DNA of 64,000 nucleotides, taken from NCBI GenBank assembly GCA_032017425.1, contig DALZPW010000005.1; one strand, 5' to 3'. Origin of the DNA: Faucicola tetraodonis (GTDB lineage Bacteria; Pseudomonadota; Gammaproteobacteria; Pseudomonadales; Moraxellaceae). The number at the start of each line of letters is the position of its first letter. Within the stretch, counting starts at the first letter, position 1. The position numbers and the translations under genes were made by a program. Shown here in pieces: positions 1 through 8,401 of this stretch. The notes beneath the pieces were generated by a model that worked only from the letters and a program-made list of their open reading frames with translations, made no database searches and was not told where the DNA came from.

Positions 1-204
1 TCGGTTGAGTATGCCATTTTGTTATTGTAGCACTTCTATATTTCTTTAACTATAGTAATTTACTTTTCTGTGTTGTGACAATAGATTTACAAAAAATATT
101 TTTTTCTTTATCGACAATTTTTTTACCATTTTTTTGCTATTTTGTATTTTATCCCCATTTATAGCTCAATAAATTGATTAAAACTCACTTAAGATAGGTT
201 ATTT
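1..204. other. AT-rich intergenic region upstream of hslO
   Basis: There is no coding sequence here. The stretch from about 85 to 150 is dense in T-tracts (several runs of six or seven T). It probably holds the hslO promoter and perhaps that of a gene beyond the left edge, but I see no convincing -35/-10 pair to single out. Confidence 0.5.
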
Positions 205-1140
205 ATGACAACAGCGACTCAAGCACTTCACGATTTTGATATGCGCCAACGTTTTTATTTTGAGAAAAGCCCTGTACGCGGTGACGTGGTACGCATCAAT
301 GACAGCCTGCAGACGATATTGCAGCAAAAAGATTACCCAGTTGCCCTGCAAAAACTACTTGGGGAAATGTTGGTTGCGGCAAGCTTGCTGATTGGTACAT
401 TAAAAATCGAAGGTCGTCTATCCATTCAATTACAAAATTCAGGTGCAGCCGCGGATACTGAACAGGACAGCTTAACTTGGGCGATGGCAGAGTGCGACCA
501 CCAAGGTCACATTCGAGGTCTTGCAGAGTGGACAGGCTCGTGGCAATCCGCACAAACGGCAAATGATGCCTTTGCCAAACTTGGTAAAGTGGGTGAAGGG
601 GTGTTATTTATTAATATCCAACCTGATGCCACGTATGGCACGCAAGCAGAAGGGTATCAAGGCATTGTTGAACGTGTGGCAGATAACTTAGCGGATTGTT
701 TGGCACATTACCAACAGCAATCTGTGCAGATTCCTACCCTAATCAACTTGGCTTGTGATGGTGAGCAAGCGGGCGGTATCGTGCTGCAGTTGCTACCACG
801 TACCACAGAAGAAGAGTATGAGACAGTGGACAATGACTTGTTCCCCCGCTTAAAAATCTTAACCAAAACGCTAAAAGCTGAAGAATTAACCACCTTGCCA
901 GCTGATGAGATTTTATATCGCTTGTATCATGAAGAAGACGTGGTGACGGCTGAGCCTATGCCGTTGACCTTTGCTTGTACCTGCTCACAGCAGAAAAGTG
1001 AATCGGCAATTTTTCAGTTGGGCAAACCAGCTGCATTAGAAATCGCTAATGAGCATGGGGGCGCGGTGGCGTTGGATTGTGGTTTCTGCGGACATGTTTA
1101 CCGTTTTGATCACAAAGATATTGAAATGATTTTTGCTTAA
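205..1140 (+). CDS. hslO: Hsp33 redox-regulated chaperone
   Basis: This is the cytoplasmic holdase chaperone that is activated by oxidative unfolding and binds aggregating proteins. The 311 residues fit the family (about 290-300). The C-terminal zinc-binding redox switch is intact: CxC at C258/C260 and CxxC at C292/C295, in the context TCS and CGFCGH. Oxidation of these cysteines releases zinc and unfolds the linker. The N-terminal part from about residue 10 (FDMRQRFYF) to 230 is the substrate-binding Hsp33 fold. The gene is monocistronic, followed by its own hairpin terminator. The start at 205 fits the usual N-terminus. Confidence 0.96.
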   Translation: MTTATQALHDFDMRQRFYFEKSPVRGDVVRINDSLQTILQQKDYPVALQKLLGEMLVAASLLIGTLKIEGRLSIQLQNSGAAADTEQDSLTWAMAECDHQGHIRGLAEWTGSWQSAQTANDAFAKLGKVGEGVLFINIQPDATYGTQAEGYQGIVERVADNLADCLAHYQQQSVQIPTLINLACDGEQAGGIVLQLLPRTTEEEYETVDNDLFPRLKILTKTLKAEELTTLPADEILYRLYHEEDVVTAEPMPLTFACTCSQQKSESAIFQLGKPAALEIANEHGGAVALDCGFCGHVYRFDHKDIEMIFA

Positions 1141-1224
1141 TTTAATGGATTGCATAGCTACTTTTACATCATTTAAAATTGCGCAATATTGGTTACGCTT
1201 CTAGTTGATGTGATAGCCAAAACT

Positions 1225-1260
1225 AATACCAAAGTTACAAGTTAACTTTGGTATTTTTTT
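1225..1260 (+). terminator. Rho-independent terminator of hslO
   Basis: A perfect 11-bp stem (TACCAAAGTTA at 1227-1237 with TAACTTTGGTA at 1243-1253), extended by AA/TT, has a 5-nt loop. It is followed by a run of T to about 1260. Confidence 0.88.
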
Positions 1261-1373
1261 GCATATTTGATAAGTTATAAGCATTAAGTTTGCGATAACT
1301 TAAGTTAAACTTGATAAGTGTTAGATTAAAAATTGATTAGGAAAATAATACAATAGAAAATAAGGATATAGTT

Positions 1374-1595
1374 ATGTCAGTGGCAAAAAATATTGAAATT
1401 AGCAGCAGCTCAACGGTAAGTTTTGAAGATGCCATCAAAAAAGGCATTGCACAAGTCAACAAAACGGTTAATAACGTGGAAGGTGCTTGGATTAAAGAGC
1501 AAAAAGTACGCATTAGCGATGGTAATATCACTAGCTATAACGTGATGATGATTGTTAGCTTTGTAATTGAAGATGACAGCACTGATTTAAAATAA
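1374..1595 (+). CDS. Dodecin family flavin-binding protein
   Basis: This is a 73-residue small protein of the dodecin family, which forms hollow dodecamers that store or buffer flavins (FMN, riboflavin) in the cytoplasm. The sequence shows the family pattern: a short beta strand (KNIEISSSS), the 'SFEDAIKKGI' helix, then the 'VNNVEGAWIKEQKVRI' segment with the Trp used in flavin stacking, and a final strand. Length matches the family (65-75). AAGGATATAG stands just before the ATG as ribosome-binding site. It is a single gene between two terminators. Confidence 0.9.
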   Translation: MSVAKNIEISSSSTVSFEDAIKKGIAQVNKTVNNVEGAWIKEQKVRISDGNITSYNVMMIVSFVIEDDSTDLK

Positions 1596-1612
1596 AGATT
1601 TTATTTATCCAT

Positions 1613-1642
1613 AAAAAACCCTAGCATAGGCTAGGGTTTTTT
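1613..1642. terminator. Bidirectional terminator, dodecin / topA
   Basis: The stem AAAAAACCCTAGC (1613-1625) pairs with GCTAGGGTTTTTT (1630-1642) around the loop ATAG. Flanking A and T runs let it work on both strands. It lies between the convergent dodecin gene and topA. Confidence 0.92.
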
Positions 1643-1653
1643 GTTGGTTGCCA

Positions 1654-4410
1654 TTACTCTTCAATCCATTTGCCTTTTCGATAAACCAATGCAAACTTAG
1701 TCGCTTTGCCGTCTTTTTCTGAGCCGATATATTGCTCGGCATTTTTACGGCTCCAACGCAAAATTGTTGGATTGCCCTCATTGTCGGTATCTGGCGCGGT
1801 AAATAAATACTGGAATTTATCTTCCAACTGATCTTTTATCGCGCGTAATTCTGACAGTTTTGGTGGGCGCGTCTCGCGCACTTTAGGAAATTTTGACGCT
1901 GCCAAGAATAACCCTGCTGCCCCTTCACGCAAAATATAATGGTCATCAAATTTTTGTGACTTGAGTTCTGGCATAGGGATTGCGGTCATGCGTGGCGGCG
2001 CTGCATCGCCATTTTTGAGCACTTTACGGGTGTTATCGCACTGCTGACAGGCAAAATAGGCACCAAAACGCCCAGTTTTAAGCACCATTTGCCCATCGCA
2101 TTTATCACAAGGTATGGTAGGCACATCGTCATTGCCTGCGGTTTCAAAGACGCCTTTTTCTAATAGATAGCCATCACAGTCAGGATTGTTACCACAGACA
2201 TGGAGTTTTAACCCGCCATCGACGATATACCCATCCATCGCGGTATGGCATTTCGGGCAGCGTTTTTTCTCAAGTAGCGCTTGTATCTCGTCGTTGTTGT
2301 CCGCGTCGTCCTCACCGAGATTTTGGCTCTCTTTACTGGTTTGGCTATGAAAGGCTTCCACAGGCATCAAATTTTTGGTGCCTTTACAACGCTCTTTGGG
2401 GGGTAAATTATAGCCGGTACAACTCAAAAACACCCCTGTAGAGCCTGTACGGATCTGCATTGGGCGCTGACATAAGTCACAATGAATATCTGGGACATCG
2501 GTTGGGTCATTGGGCTTCATGCCGTCTTCGTCTTTGGCACGCTCTAACTTGCCTTTAAAATCGCCATAAAAATCATCCAGCACTTTTTTCCAGTTTTGCT
2601 GACCTTCAGCGACTTCATCTAGGTTTTCTTCCAGCCCTGCGGTAAAAGTATAATCCATCAAATGCGGAAAGCTGTTGACCAATCTGTCAGTGACGATATC
2701 ACCCATCTTTTCGGCGAATAAACGTTTGTTTTCTACCTTGACATAACCACGTTCTTGAATGGTTGAGATGATAGCAGCATACGTGGACGGACGACCAATC
2801 CCACGTTTTTCCAATTCTTTGACTAAGCTTGCTTCAGTATAGCGGGCCGGTGGCTTGGTAAAATGTTGGGTAGGCTCGATACTATCGACCACCAGTTTTT
2901 CCCCGATTTTTACATCAGGTAATAGATTGTCTTCATTTTTGGCCGGGGGCTGTACTTTGGTATACCCATCAAAGGTCATTACGCGACCTTTGGCTCTAAG
3001 CTCAATCTCACCAGCATTGACAATCAACGTCATGGATTGGTACTGCGCAGGTGGCATCTGACACGCCACAAACTGGCGCCAAATCAACTCATATAGGCGC
3101 TGGGCATCGCGCTCCATGTCTTTTAGCGAGGCAGATTGCACCAAAACATCTGACGGGCGAATCGCTTCGTGCGCTTCTTGGGCGTTTTGCTTGTTGCCAT
3201 ACACATTGGGCGATTTTGGGACATATCTTGCGCCGTATTGCTTGTCAATAAAACCGCGCACACTGGTGAGTGCATCCGCTGACAAAAAAGTACTGTCCGT
3301 TCGCATATAGGTGATATGACCTGCTTCATACAGGCGCTGAGCCAACATCATGGTTTTTTTGACCGGAAAACCAAGGCGGGTACTTGCGGCTTGTTGCAGT
3401 GTCGAGGTGATAAAGGGTGCAGCGGGTTTTGACTGGGTGGGTTTTTCTTCCCGATCCGCCACGATAAAATCGGATTTCTCAAGCAATGCAACTACGGCAT
3501 GGGTCTGTGCTTCGTTTTCTAGCGACAGGGGTTTGCCCGCTTTTTTTACCGCTTCTAGGCGAATGGTCTCTTGTTTGGCTTGCTGGCTGTGGGTATTGCT
3601 GTGGATTTCCCAATATTCCACTGGGGTAAAAGCGCGAATTTCACGTTCACGCTCCACCACTAGACGCGTGGCAACAGATTGTACTCGCCCTGCCGACAGT
3701 CCGCGCGCTACTTTTTGCCATAGCAATGGCGATACCATGAAGCCGACGACACGGTCTAAAAATCGTCTAGCTTGCTGCGCGTTGACACGGTCATAGTTTA
3801 GCTTGGTGGGGCTTTTAAAGGCATTTTGAATCGCGTTTTTGGTGATTTCGTTAAATACCACACGGCTGTATTTGTCATCACTGCCACCGATAACTTCTTT
3901 GAGATGCCAGGCAATCGCTTCCCCTTCTCTATCCAAGTCGGTTGCGAGATAAATTTCTTTGGCGTCTTTGGCAAGGGATTTTAATTCTTTAATGACTTTA
4001 ACTTTGCTGGGTAGAATTTCATAATGTGCCACCCAGTCGTGCTCGGGGTCAATGCCCATACGCCGCACCAAAGCTTGCTGCGCTTTTTGCTCTTTAGTAA
4101 GTTTGTTATCCGACTTATCATCGGTTTTTGCTGCGCCAGAACCCGACACAGGTAAATCACGTACATGCCCCACGCTAGAGCGGACGATAAAATCATTTCC
4201 CAGATACTTATTGATGGTTTTGGCTTTGGCAGGGGATTCCACAATCACCAAGGCTTTGCCTTGCCCCGACGTTTTAGACGCTGCTTTTGATGCTTTTGAT
4301 GTGGCTGTTGATTTGGGCGCGGCGGCTTTGGTTGCGGCTTTCGTGTCTGTTTTTGTATCAGCCGTATCCGTGGTTTTGGTTGATTTTCTCGCTGTCGGTG
4401 TTTTACTCAT
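1654..4410 (-). CDS. topA: DNA topoisomerase I (type IA)
   Basis: TopA relaxes negative supercoils by a single-strand break through a 5'-phosphotyrosine. The Toprim domain begins near residue 51 with ALVIVESPAKAKTI (catalytic Glu59) and has the D158-x-D160-x-x-E163 acidic motif (ATDLDREGEA). The catalytic tyrosine is Y368 in HITYMRTDST. Three C-terminal four-cysteine zinc ribbons follow (CDLC..., CPKC..., CDKC...CQQC), then a basic tail. At 918 residues it is longer than E. coli TopA (865). Part of the excess is an N-terminal Lys/Thr/Ala-rich extension of about 50 residues. The gene is followed by a strong terminator, and two - strand genes lie upstream. Confidence 0.97.
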   Translation of the reverse strand: MSKTPTARKSTKTTDTADTKTDTKAATKAAAPKSTATSKASKAASKTSGQGKALVIVESPAKAKTINKYLGNDFIVRSSVGHVRDLPVSGSGAAKTDDKSDNKLTKEQKAQQALVRRMGIDPEHDWVAHYEILPSKVKVIKELKSLAKDAKEIYLATDLDREGEAIAWHLKEVIGGSDDKYSRVVFNEITKNAIQNAFKSPTKLNYDRVNAQQARRFLDRVVGFMVSPLLWQKVARGLSAGRVQSVATRLVVEREREIRAFTPVEYWEIHSNTHSQQAKQETIRLEAVKKAGKPLSLENEAQTHAVVALLEKSDFIVADREEKPTQSKPAAPFITSTLQQAASTRLGFPVKKTMMLAQRLYEAGHITYMRTDSTFLSADALTSVRGFIDKQYGARYVPKSPNVYGNKQNAQEAHEAIRPSDVLVQSASLKDMERDAQRLYELIWRQFVACQMPPAQYQSMTLIVNAGEIELRAKGRVMTFDGYTKVQPPAKNEDNLLPDVKIGEKLVVDSIEPTQHFTKPPARYTEASLVKELEKRGIGRPSTYAAIISTIQERGYVKVENKRLFAEKMGDIVTDRLVNSFPHLMDYTFTAGLEENLDEVAEGQQNWKKVLDDFYGDFKGKLERAKDEDGMKPNDPTDVPDIHCDLCQRPMQIRTGSTGVFLSCTGYNLPPKERCKGTKNLMPVEAFHSQTSKESQNLGEDDADNNDEIQALLEKKRCPKCHTAMDGYIVDGGLKLHVCGNNPDCDGYLLEKGVFETAGNDDVPTIPCDKCDGQMVLKTGRFGAYFACQQCDNTRKVLKNGDAAPPRMTAIPMPELKSQKFDDHYILREGAAGLFLAASKFPKVRETRPPKLSELRAIKDQLEDKFQYLFTAPDTDNEGNPTILRWSRKNAEQYIGSEKDGKATKFALVYRKGKWIEE

Positions 4411-4457
4411 GTTGGGTTCACAAAATCATTAAAAAGGGTAAGTTAAAATACGAAAAG

Positions 4458-4958
4458 TTAGTTATTCTGCACCAATTTGGCATAATCATGCAATTTACTT
4501 TTTAACATGATTAGGTCTTTTTCGGTGGTTTCAAGTTCTGATTTCATGCCCAGTTGGCTATTTTCTTGCCAATAAATACACACAAAATTGGCTTTACAGC
4601 TTAAACCTTTAACAGTTGTTGCGATGGATGCCGGTAAATCCACCTCCCGATTATCGAGCGCAAAATTAGCGGGATAATGCCCGGTAAAGGGTCGCCATTT
4701 GCCCTCAATCACTTGATAATCACAGGGGCGCATCTTCGCGTCCTCAATCACCACGCCGTATTGCGCCATCATGCCTTTACCGCGTTCGCCTGTATCGCCG
4801 ATAATCCAATCGGGGCATGCGACCAGTTTTGGCTGCACGCCCACGCGTCTGGCTGCCATACGCAGATTATCACGCATGGTCTCGCGAGCAGATGGTTTTA
4901 ACCCCATGATACTACCGACAATAAACACCCCGATGGCGATGGCTATCCATATTCCCAT
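4458..4958 (-). CDS. Membrane-anchored protein of unknown function
   Basis: I do not recognise this 166-residue protein. It begins with one hydrophobic segment (about residues 2-20, IWIAIAIGVFIVGSI) directly followed by basic residues, so it is probably anchored by its N-terminus with a soluble cytoplasmic domain. Five cysteines are scattered (in ACPDW, RPCDY, LSCKANFVCIYW) and a Trp/Arg-rich stretch (EGKWRPFTGHYPANF) sits centrally. The last 40 residues look like a coiled-coil helix (ELETTEKDLIMLKSKLHDYAK). It starts 8 bp after the stop of the ParA-like gene, so the two are likely co-transcribed and possibly partners. Confidence 0.75.
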   Translation of the reverse strand: MGIWIAIAIGVFIVGSIMGLKPSARETMRDNLRMAARRVGVQPKLVACPDWIIGDTGERGKGMMAQYGVVIEDAKMRPCDYQVIEGKWRPFTGHYPANFALDNREVDLPASIATTVKGLSCKANFVCIYWQENSQLGMKSELETTEKDLIMLKSKLHDYAKLVQNN

Positions 4959-4966
4959 TGATTATA

Positions 4967-5722
4967 TCACTCGTACCAGCTGCTATTTTTGGATTTTTTA
5001 GATGACGTTTTTGCTTCAGTTTTGGTGTCAGCTTTGTTTTCGGCTTTGGCGTCAGCTTTATCAGTCGGCTGCAGCTCGGAAGCTAGCATATCCATAATCG
5101 GCTGCCACTGGGCTTGAATGTCTCGATACGGTTTTTGGCTTTTATCAAAAATCGTCAAGCCGCGCTCTGCCAAGGCTTGATAAATACTACGCTCAGATAG
5201 CCAAGCCAGGGGCTGCTGCCCAATATCAGTAAAATACGCCATCAGTTTTTCGGTCGGCTCATTGTCCTGCATCAATTGACTACGCACGCGATTGGCAACC
5301 AGATAAATATCGACTTTGCCTTTGCGGATACGTTTGATGTCTTCTAGGCTTTTTAAAAAGCGTTTGGTACTGTCAATATCAAAAAAAGCAGGTAAAACAG
5401 GAATTAAAATCGCCTTGCATTCGGCAATCAGCTGCTCGGCTTTAGTGCCTGATAACGCACCTGGGGCATCAATAATCAGCCAGTCGTTTTTACCCAAGGT
5501 TTTTGGGATATCACCTATATCATTGCTATCGCGCCAGTCAATACCGATAACGGCAGGTACGTCCGCTGGGCGCATTTTTAGCCACTGTAGGCTTGATTTT
5601 TGGGGGTCTGCATCTGCCAATGCCACTGTTTTGCCTTGGTTTGCCAATGCCGCCGCTAGACTTACCGCAATGGAGGTTTTACCACATCCCCCTTTTTGAT
5701 TGGCGATTAAAATTTTTTGCAT
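4967..5722 (-). CDS. ParA/MinD-family ATPase
   Basis: This is a deviant-Walker ATPase of the ParA/Soj class. Such proteins position DNA, proteins or complexes by forming ATP-dependent gradients on the nucleoid or membrane. From the ATG at 5722 (251 aa), the Walker A motif is K10-GGCGKTS-17, with switch regions LADADPQKSS and WLIIDAPGAL. The open frame extends to a GTG at 5731, but the ATG sits behind CAGGGTGAGGG and is preferred. The C-terminus carries a Lys/Ala/Thr/Asp-rich tail of about 35 residues. No parB or centromere-like repeat is nearby. It heads a likely operon with the membrane-anchored unknown and perhaps topA. Confidence 0.85.
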   Translation of the reverse strand: MQKILIANQKGGCGKTSIAVSLAAALANQGKTVALADADPQKSSLQWLKMRPADVPAVIGIDWRDSNDIGDIPKTLGKNDWLIIDAPGALSGTKAEQLIAECKAILIPVLPAFFDIDSTKRFLKSLEDIKRIRKGKVDIYLVANRVRSQLMQDNEPTEKLMAYFTDIGQQPLAWLSERSIYQALAERGLTIFDKSQKPYRDIQAQWQPIMDMLASELQPTDKADAKAENKADTKTEAKTSSKKSKNSSWYE

Positions 5723-5963
5723 GACCCTCACCCTGTTGATAAAAAATTAATGCAATATCACCACATTAACTCAAAAATTTGACCCTGTTAATTTGACGCT
5801 ATTCATTTGGTTGTATTAAGTAGCCTAACAAAATTTTAACCATTGATAAATGCTTTTATATAAATAATCTGCTAAATTAAAAAATATCAATTCATTAACG
5901 GTTTAATCGGTTTAGCCAGTTTTTGACTGACTAATGGCGACCGTAAACCTCAAAGGTGCCACC

Positions 5964-6629
5964 ATGACGATGCTTTCATTCATAGAAACCTATCACCCAG
6001 CAACCACCTCAAAAAAAATACTTGGACTGTTTGCTGTCACTGCCTCGATGACAGGTTGTGCTACCTTGGGTGGCGGATTAACACCCACTCAGTGCCAACA
6101 AAGCAATTGGCAAACCGTTGGTTATCAAGATGGTTTACTGGGTCGCAGTCAAGATTATATTCAAAAGCATATCAAGCAATGCGCTAAAGCTAATACTGTG
6201 CCTGATCAGCAACAGTGGCGACAAGGTCGTGAAGCAGGGTTAAAACGTTATTGCACACCGCTACGTGCTTACCAGTTGGGACGTGAGGGCTATGACTACA
6301 ATGATGTATGCCCACAATCGATGACGCTTGATTTGTTAAAAGCGCATGACGAAGGTTATCTCAACTACCAACGTGAGCAAAGGCTAAATCAACTGTGGTA
6401 CAACACCGACCCATTTTGGGGCTCACCCTTCTATAGTAATCGTTTTGGTGGTTGGGGCGGTTTAGATAGAAGGTCACGTCCGTATTATCCGCGGAGTGTA
6501 CCTAACAACCGCTATCCAAAATACACTGATACCCATCAGCCTACATCAAGCCAACCTGTAGCGCCTCGCCCTGTTATGCCAAGCCCCGTTACCCCTAGCA
6601 ATGATGCAACTATAGGGTCAAAAAAATAA
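5964..6629 (+). CDS. DUF2799-type lipoprotein
   Basis: A predicted envelope lipoprotein of 221 residues. A signal peptide is followed by the lipobox-like MTGC, with Cys32 as the lipidated residue. The body has spaced Gly/Asp-rich repeats typical of DUF2799 (GYQDGLLGR, GREAGLKRYC, GREGYDY, HDEGYLNYQ). The C-terminal third is rich in Pro, Ser, Arg and Tyr and looks disordered. An ATG exists in frame at 5934, but the ATG at 5964 follows AAAGGTGCC and gives a normal signal peptide. The function of DUF2799 proteins is not established. It stands alone between the divergent parA-like gene and convergent ttcA. Confidence 0.78.
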   Translation: MTMLSFIETYHPATTSKKILGLFAVTASMTGCATLGGGLTPTQCQQSNWQTVGYQDGLLGRSQDYIQKHIKQCAKANTVPDQQQWRQGREAGLKRYCTPLRAYQLGREGYDYNDVCPQSMTLDLLKAHDEGYLNYQREQRLNQLWYNTDPFWGSPFYSNRFGGWGGLDRRSRPYYPRSVPNNRYPKYTDTHQPTSSQPVAPRPVMPSPVTPSNDATIGSKK

Positions 6630-6755
6630 TCGCGGATAAGATAAAAAACAACGGGACAACTCGTTGTGAAATTTTGTTTTGAAATTTCGTTGAGCAATCT
6701 CATTGAACAATATAACTCGCTGCGTGATGACAATAATTTACAGGTTAAAACTAAA

Positions 6756-6790
6756 AAAGAAGTTCGGGTGTATTTAACCGAACTTTCTTA
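6756..6790 (-). terminator. Terminator 3' of ttcA
   Basis: The stem AAGTTCGG (6760-6767) / CCGAACTT (6778-6785) has a 10-nt loop. Read on the - strand it is followed by CTTTTTTAG, so it suits ttcA. On + the T-run is poor, but it may also help end the DUF2799 gene. Confidence 0.6.
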
Positions 6791-6885
6791 TTAAACCAAT
6801 AGCTTATTAAATCAACCGCTTATCACCTCAATAGCCTAACCCATTACAGCAGCCAAAATATCCGTGTGCTTGACCCGCTTGGTTG

Positions 6886-8151
6886 TCAAATCAAAGGATT
6901 GATTGTCGGTATTTTTTGGCTCTCAGCGTTTTGGCTGGCGTTGGATTTTTGAGGCGCTTTGGGTTTTTGAGACGCTTTGTTTTTCTGAGATTTGGTGGGG
7001 TCAAAGGTTTGCACATCAGGTGCGGTTGGTACCCCTTTTTGCTGAAGCTGCTCATCAATCTGCCCCGCTTGGATGTTTTCCCCTTCAAATACACGGATAT
7101 GCTCATCACGCTTTAACTGCAAATTTTCAAAGTCAAACAACTCACGGTCAGCGAGCTGTGACGGTGCGACATTTTGCATCGCGCCGAAGATCGAATCCAA
7201 GCGATTCGGGTATTGCTGATCCCATGTGCGTAGCATGTCATTAATCATCGCCCGTTGCAGGTTTTCTTGGCTGCCGCACAGGTTACAAGGAATAATTGGA
7301 AACTGCTTGTAATTGGCATATTTGATAATGTCTTTTTCTTCCACATACGCAAGCGGACGAATCAAAATATTTTGCCCATCATCCGATAGCAGTTTTGGTG
7401 GCATCGCTTTGAGACTACCGCCATGAAATAAATTTAAGAAAAATGTCGCCATGATATCATCACGGTGATGACCGAGTGCCACTTTGGTTGCGCCGATTTG
7501 TTTGGCAAAACCATATAACGAACCACGGCGCAGCCGTGAACACGCAGAACAGTAAGTTTTACCTTCTGGTACGATTTGCTTGACCACGCTATAGGTGTCT
7601 TTTTCTAAAATATAATACGGAATGCCGTGCTTGGTCAGATAGTTGGGCAAAATATCTTCAGGATAGTCAGGTTGCTTTTGGTCAAGATTGACGGCAATCA
7701 CATCAAACTGAATCGGTGCTATTTTCTTTAAGAACAATAAAATATCCAGTAAGGTAAAACTGTCTTTACCGCCTGAAATACACACCATGACCACATCACC
7801 GTCTTCAATCATGTTGTAGTCACGAATCGCCCAAGAGACCAGCTTACGTAATTTTTTTTGTAGCTTGCGAAAACGCGCGGACTTGATGTCATCGCCTTGG
7901 CTATCCCCTTTAGCATCCCCCAAGGTCTGCTGCGCTTCATTGTTTAACGCTTTGTTTAACGCTTCATTGTTTAAAGCTTCATTGTCTAAAGTATCATTGT
8001 TTGACGCATCATCATCCCAATCATTATCATCAAGCCCATCTATGTCACTATCTGAGTCTACGTCACTCTCTACTAGTTGGGCTGATAATTGGGGATTTAA
8101 TTGAGCGGCAGACATGGCTGCTACTGGGCTTACAGAATTGTTTGATTGCAT
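6886..8151 (-). CDS. ttcA: tRNA 2-thiocytidine(32) synthetase TtcA
   Basis: TtcA thiolates C32 of certain tRNAs using ATP and an Fe-S cluster. From the ATG at 8151 (421 aa), the PP-loop is SGGKDS at 126-131. The paired cysteines are C201/C204 (YCSACS) and C289/C292 (PCNLCG). The catalytic core runs from about 95 to 365. The open frame extends to 8211, but the extra residues are unlike the family and the 8151 start is preferred. The core is flanked by an acidic N-terminal extension of about 90 residues, partly built of 15-bp DNA repeats, and by a Lys/Gln/Ser/Pro-rich C-terminal tail. Family members are usually about 300 aa. Confidence 0.93.
   Translation of the reverse strand: MQSNNSVSPVAAMSAAQLNPQLSAQLVESDVDSDSDIDGLDDNDWDDDASNNDTLDNEALNNEALNKALNNEAQQTLGDAKGDSQGDDIKSARFRKLQKKLRKLVSWAIRDYNMIEDGDVVMVCISGGKDSFTLLDILLFLKKIAPIQFDVIAVNLDQKQPDYPEDILPNYLTKHGIPYYILEKDTYSVVKQIVPEGKTYCSACSRLRRGSLYGFAKQIGATKVALGHHRDDIMATFFLNLFHGGSLKAMPPKLLSDDGQNILIRPLAYVEEKDIIKYANYKQFPIIPCNLCGSQENLQRAMINDMLRTWDQQYPNRLDSIFGAMQNVAPSQLADRELFDFENLQLKRDEHIRVFEGENIQAGQIDEQLQQKGVPTAPDVQTFDPTKSQKNKASQKPKAPQKSNASQNAESQKIPTINPLI
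7940..8011. repeat. 15-bp coding minisatellite in ttcA
   Basis: On + the sequence reads one 12-bp unit (7940-7951) and then four 15-bp units starting at 7952, 7967, 7982 and 7997, each close to TTGTTTAACGCTTCA. On the coding strand they give repeats of the type NEALN / DTLDN in the acidic extension. The period is a multiple of three, so copy-number change would keep the frame. Confidence 0.9.
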
Positions 8152-8242
8152 AAGATACCTAACTAATGATAAACCAATAAATAAACCTATGAGGACGCTA
8201 TCGGCTATCAACGACGCGTAATTTATGGGGAAAATTGCAAAT

Positions 8243-8293
8243 AAAAAAAAGCATTTAACGCAAGGCTGACCAATCCCTCACAACAAATGCTTG
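8243..8293 (-). terminator. Probable terminator of the PerM-family gene
   Basis: AAGCATTT (8250-8257) pairs with AAATGCTT (8285-8292) across a long loop of about 27 nt. On the - strand it is followed by a run of eight T. The long loop lowers confidence, but position and tail fit the gene ending at 8402. Confidence 0.55.
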
Positions 8294-8401
8294 ATTGAGC
8301 GTATCTATAGCCGCCTATCAGATAGAAAACGCCTATCACATAGTCGGCTATTATACGGCAAAATTACGCGCTTGTAGTCATTTGAATGACATCTTGCTGT
8401 T

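Noticed and set aside
3350..3796. 148-residue open frame on + inside topA
   Set aside because: It is the opposite-strand shadow of a fully conserved part of TopA and has no recognisable domain.
4052..4432. 126-residue hydrophobic-looking frame on + opposite the topA 5' end
   Set aside because: It is produced by the Lys/Ala/Thr codons of the TopA N-terminus read backwards, giving artificial Val/Phe/Ala stretches.
5723..5731. GTG start of the ParA-like gene
   Set aside because: It would place the ribosome-binding purines inside the coding region; the ATG three codons later fits the family N-terminus.
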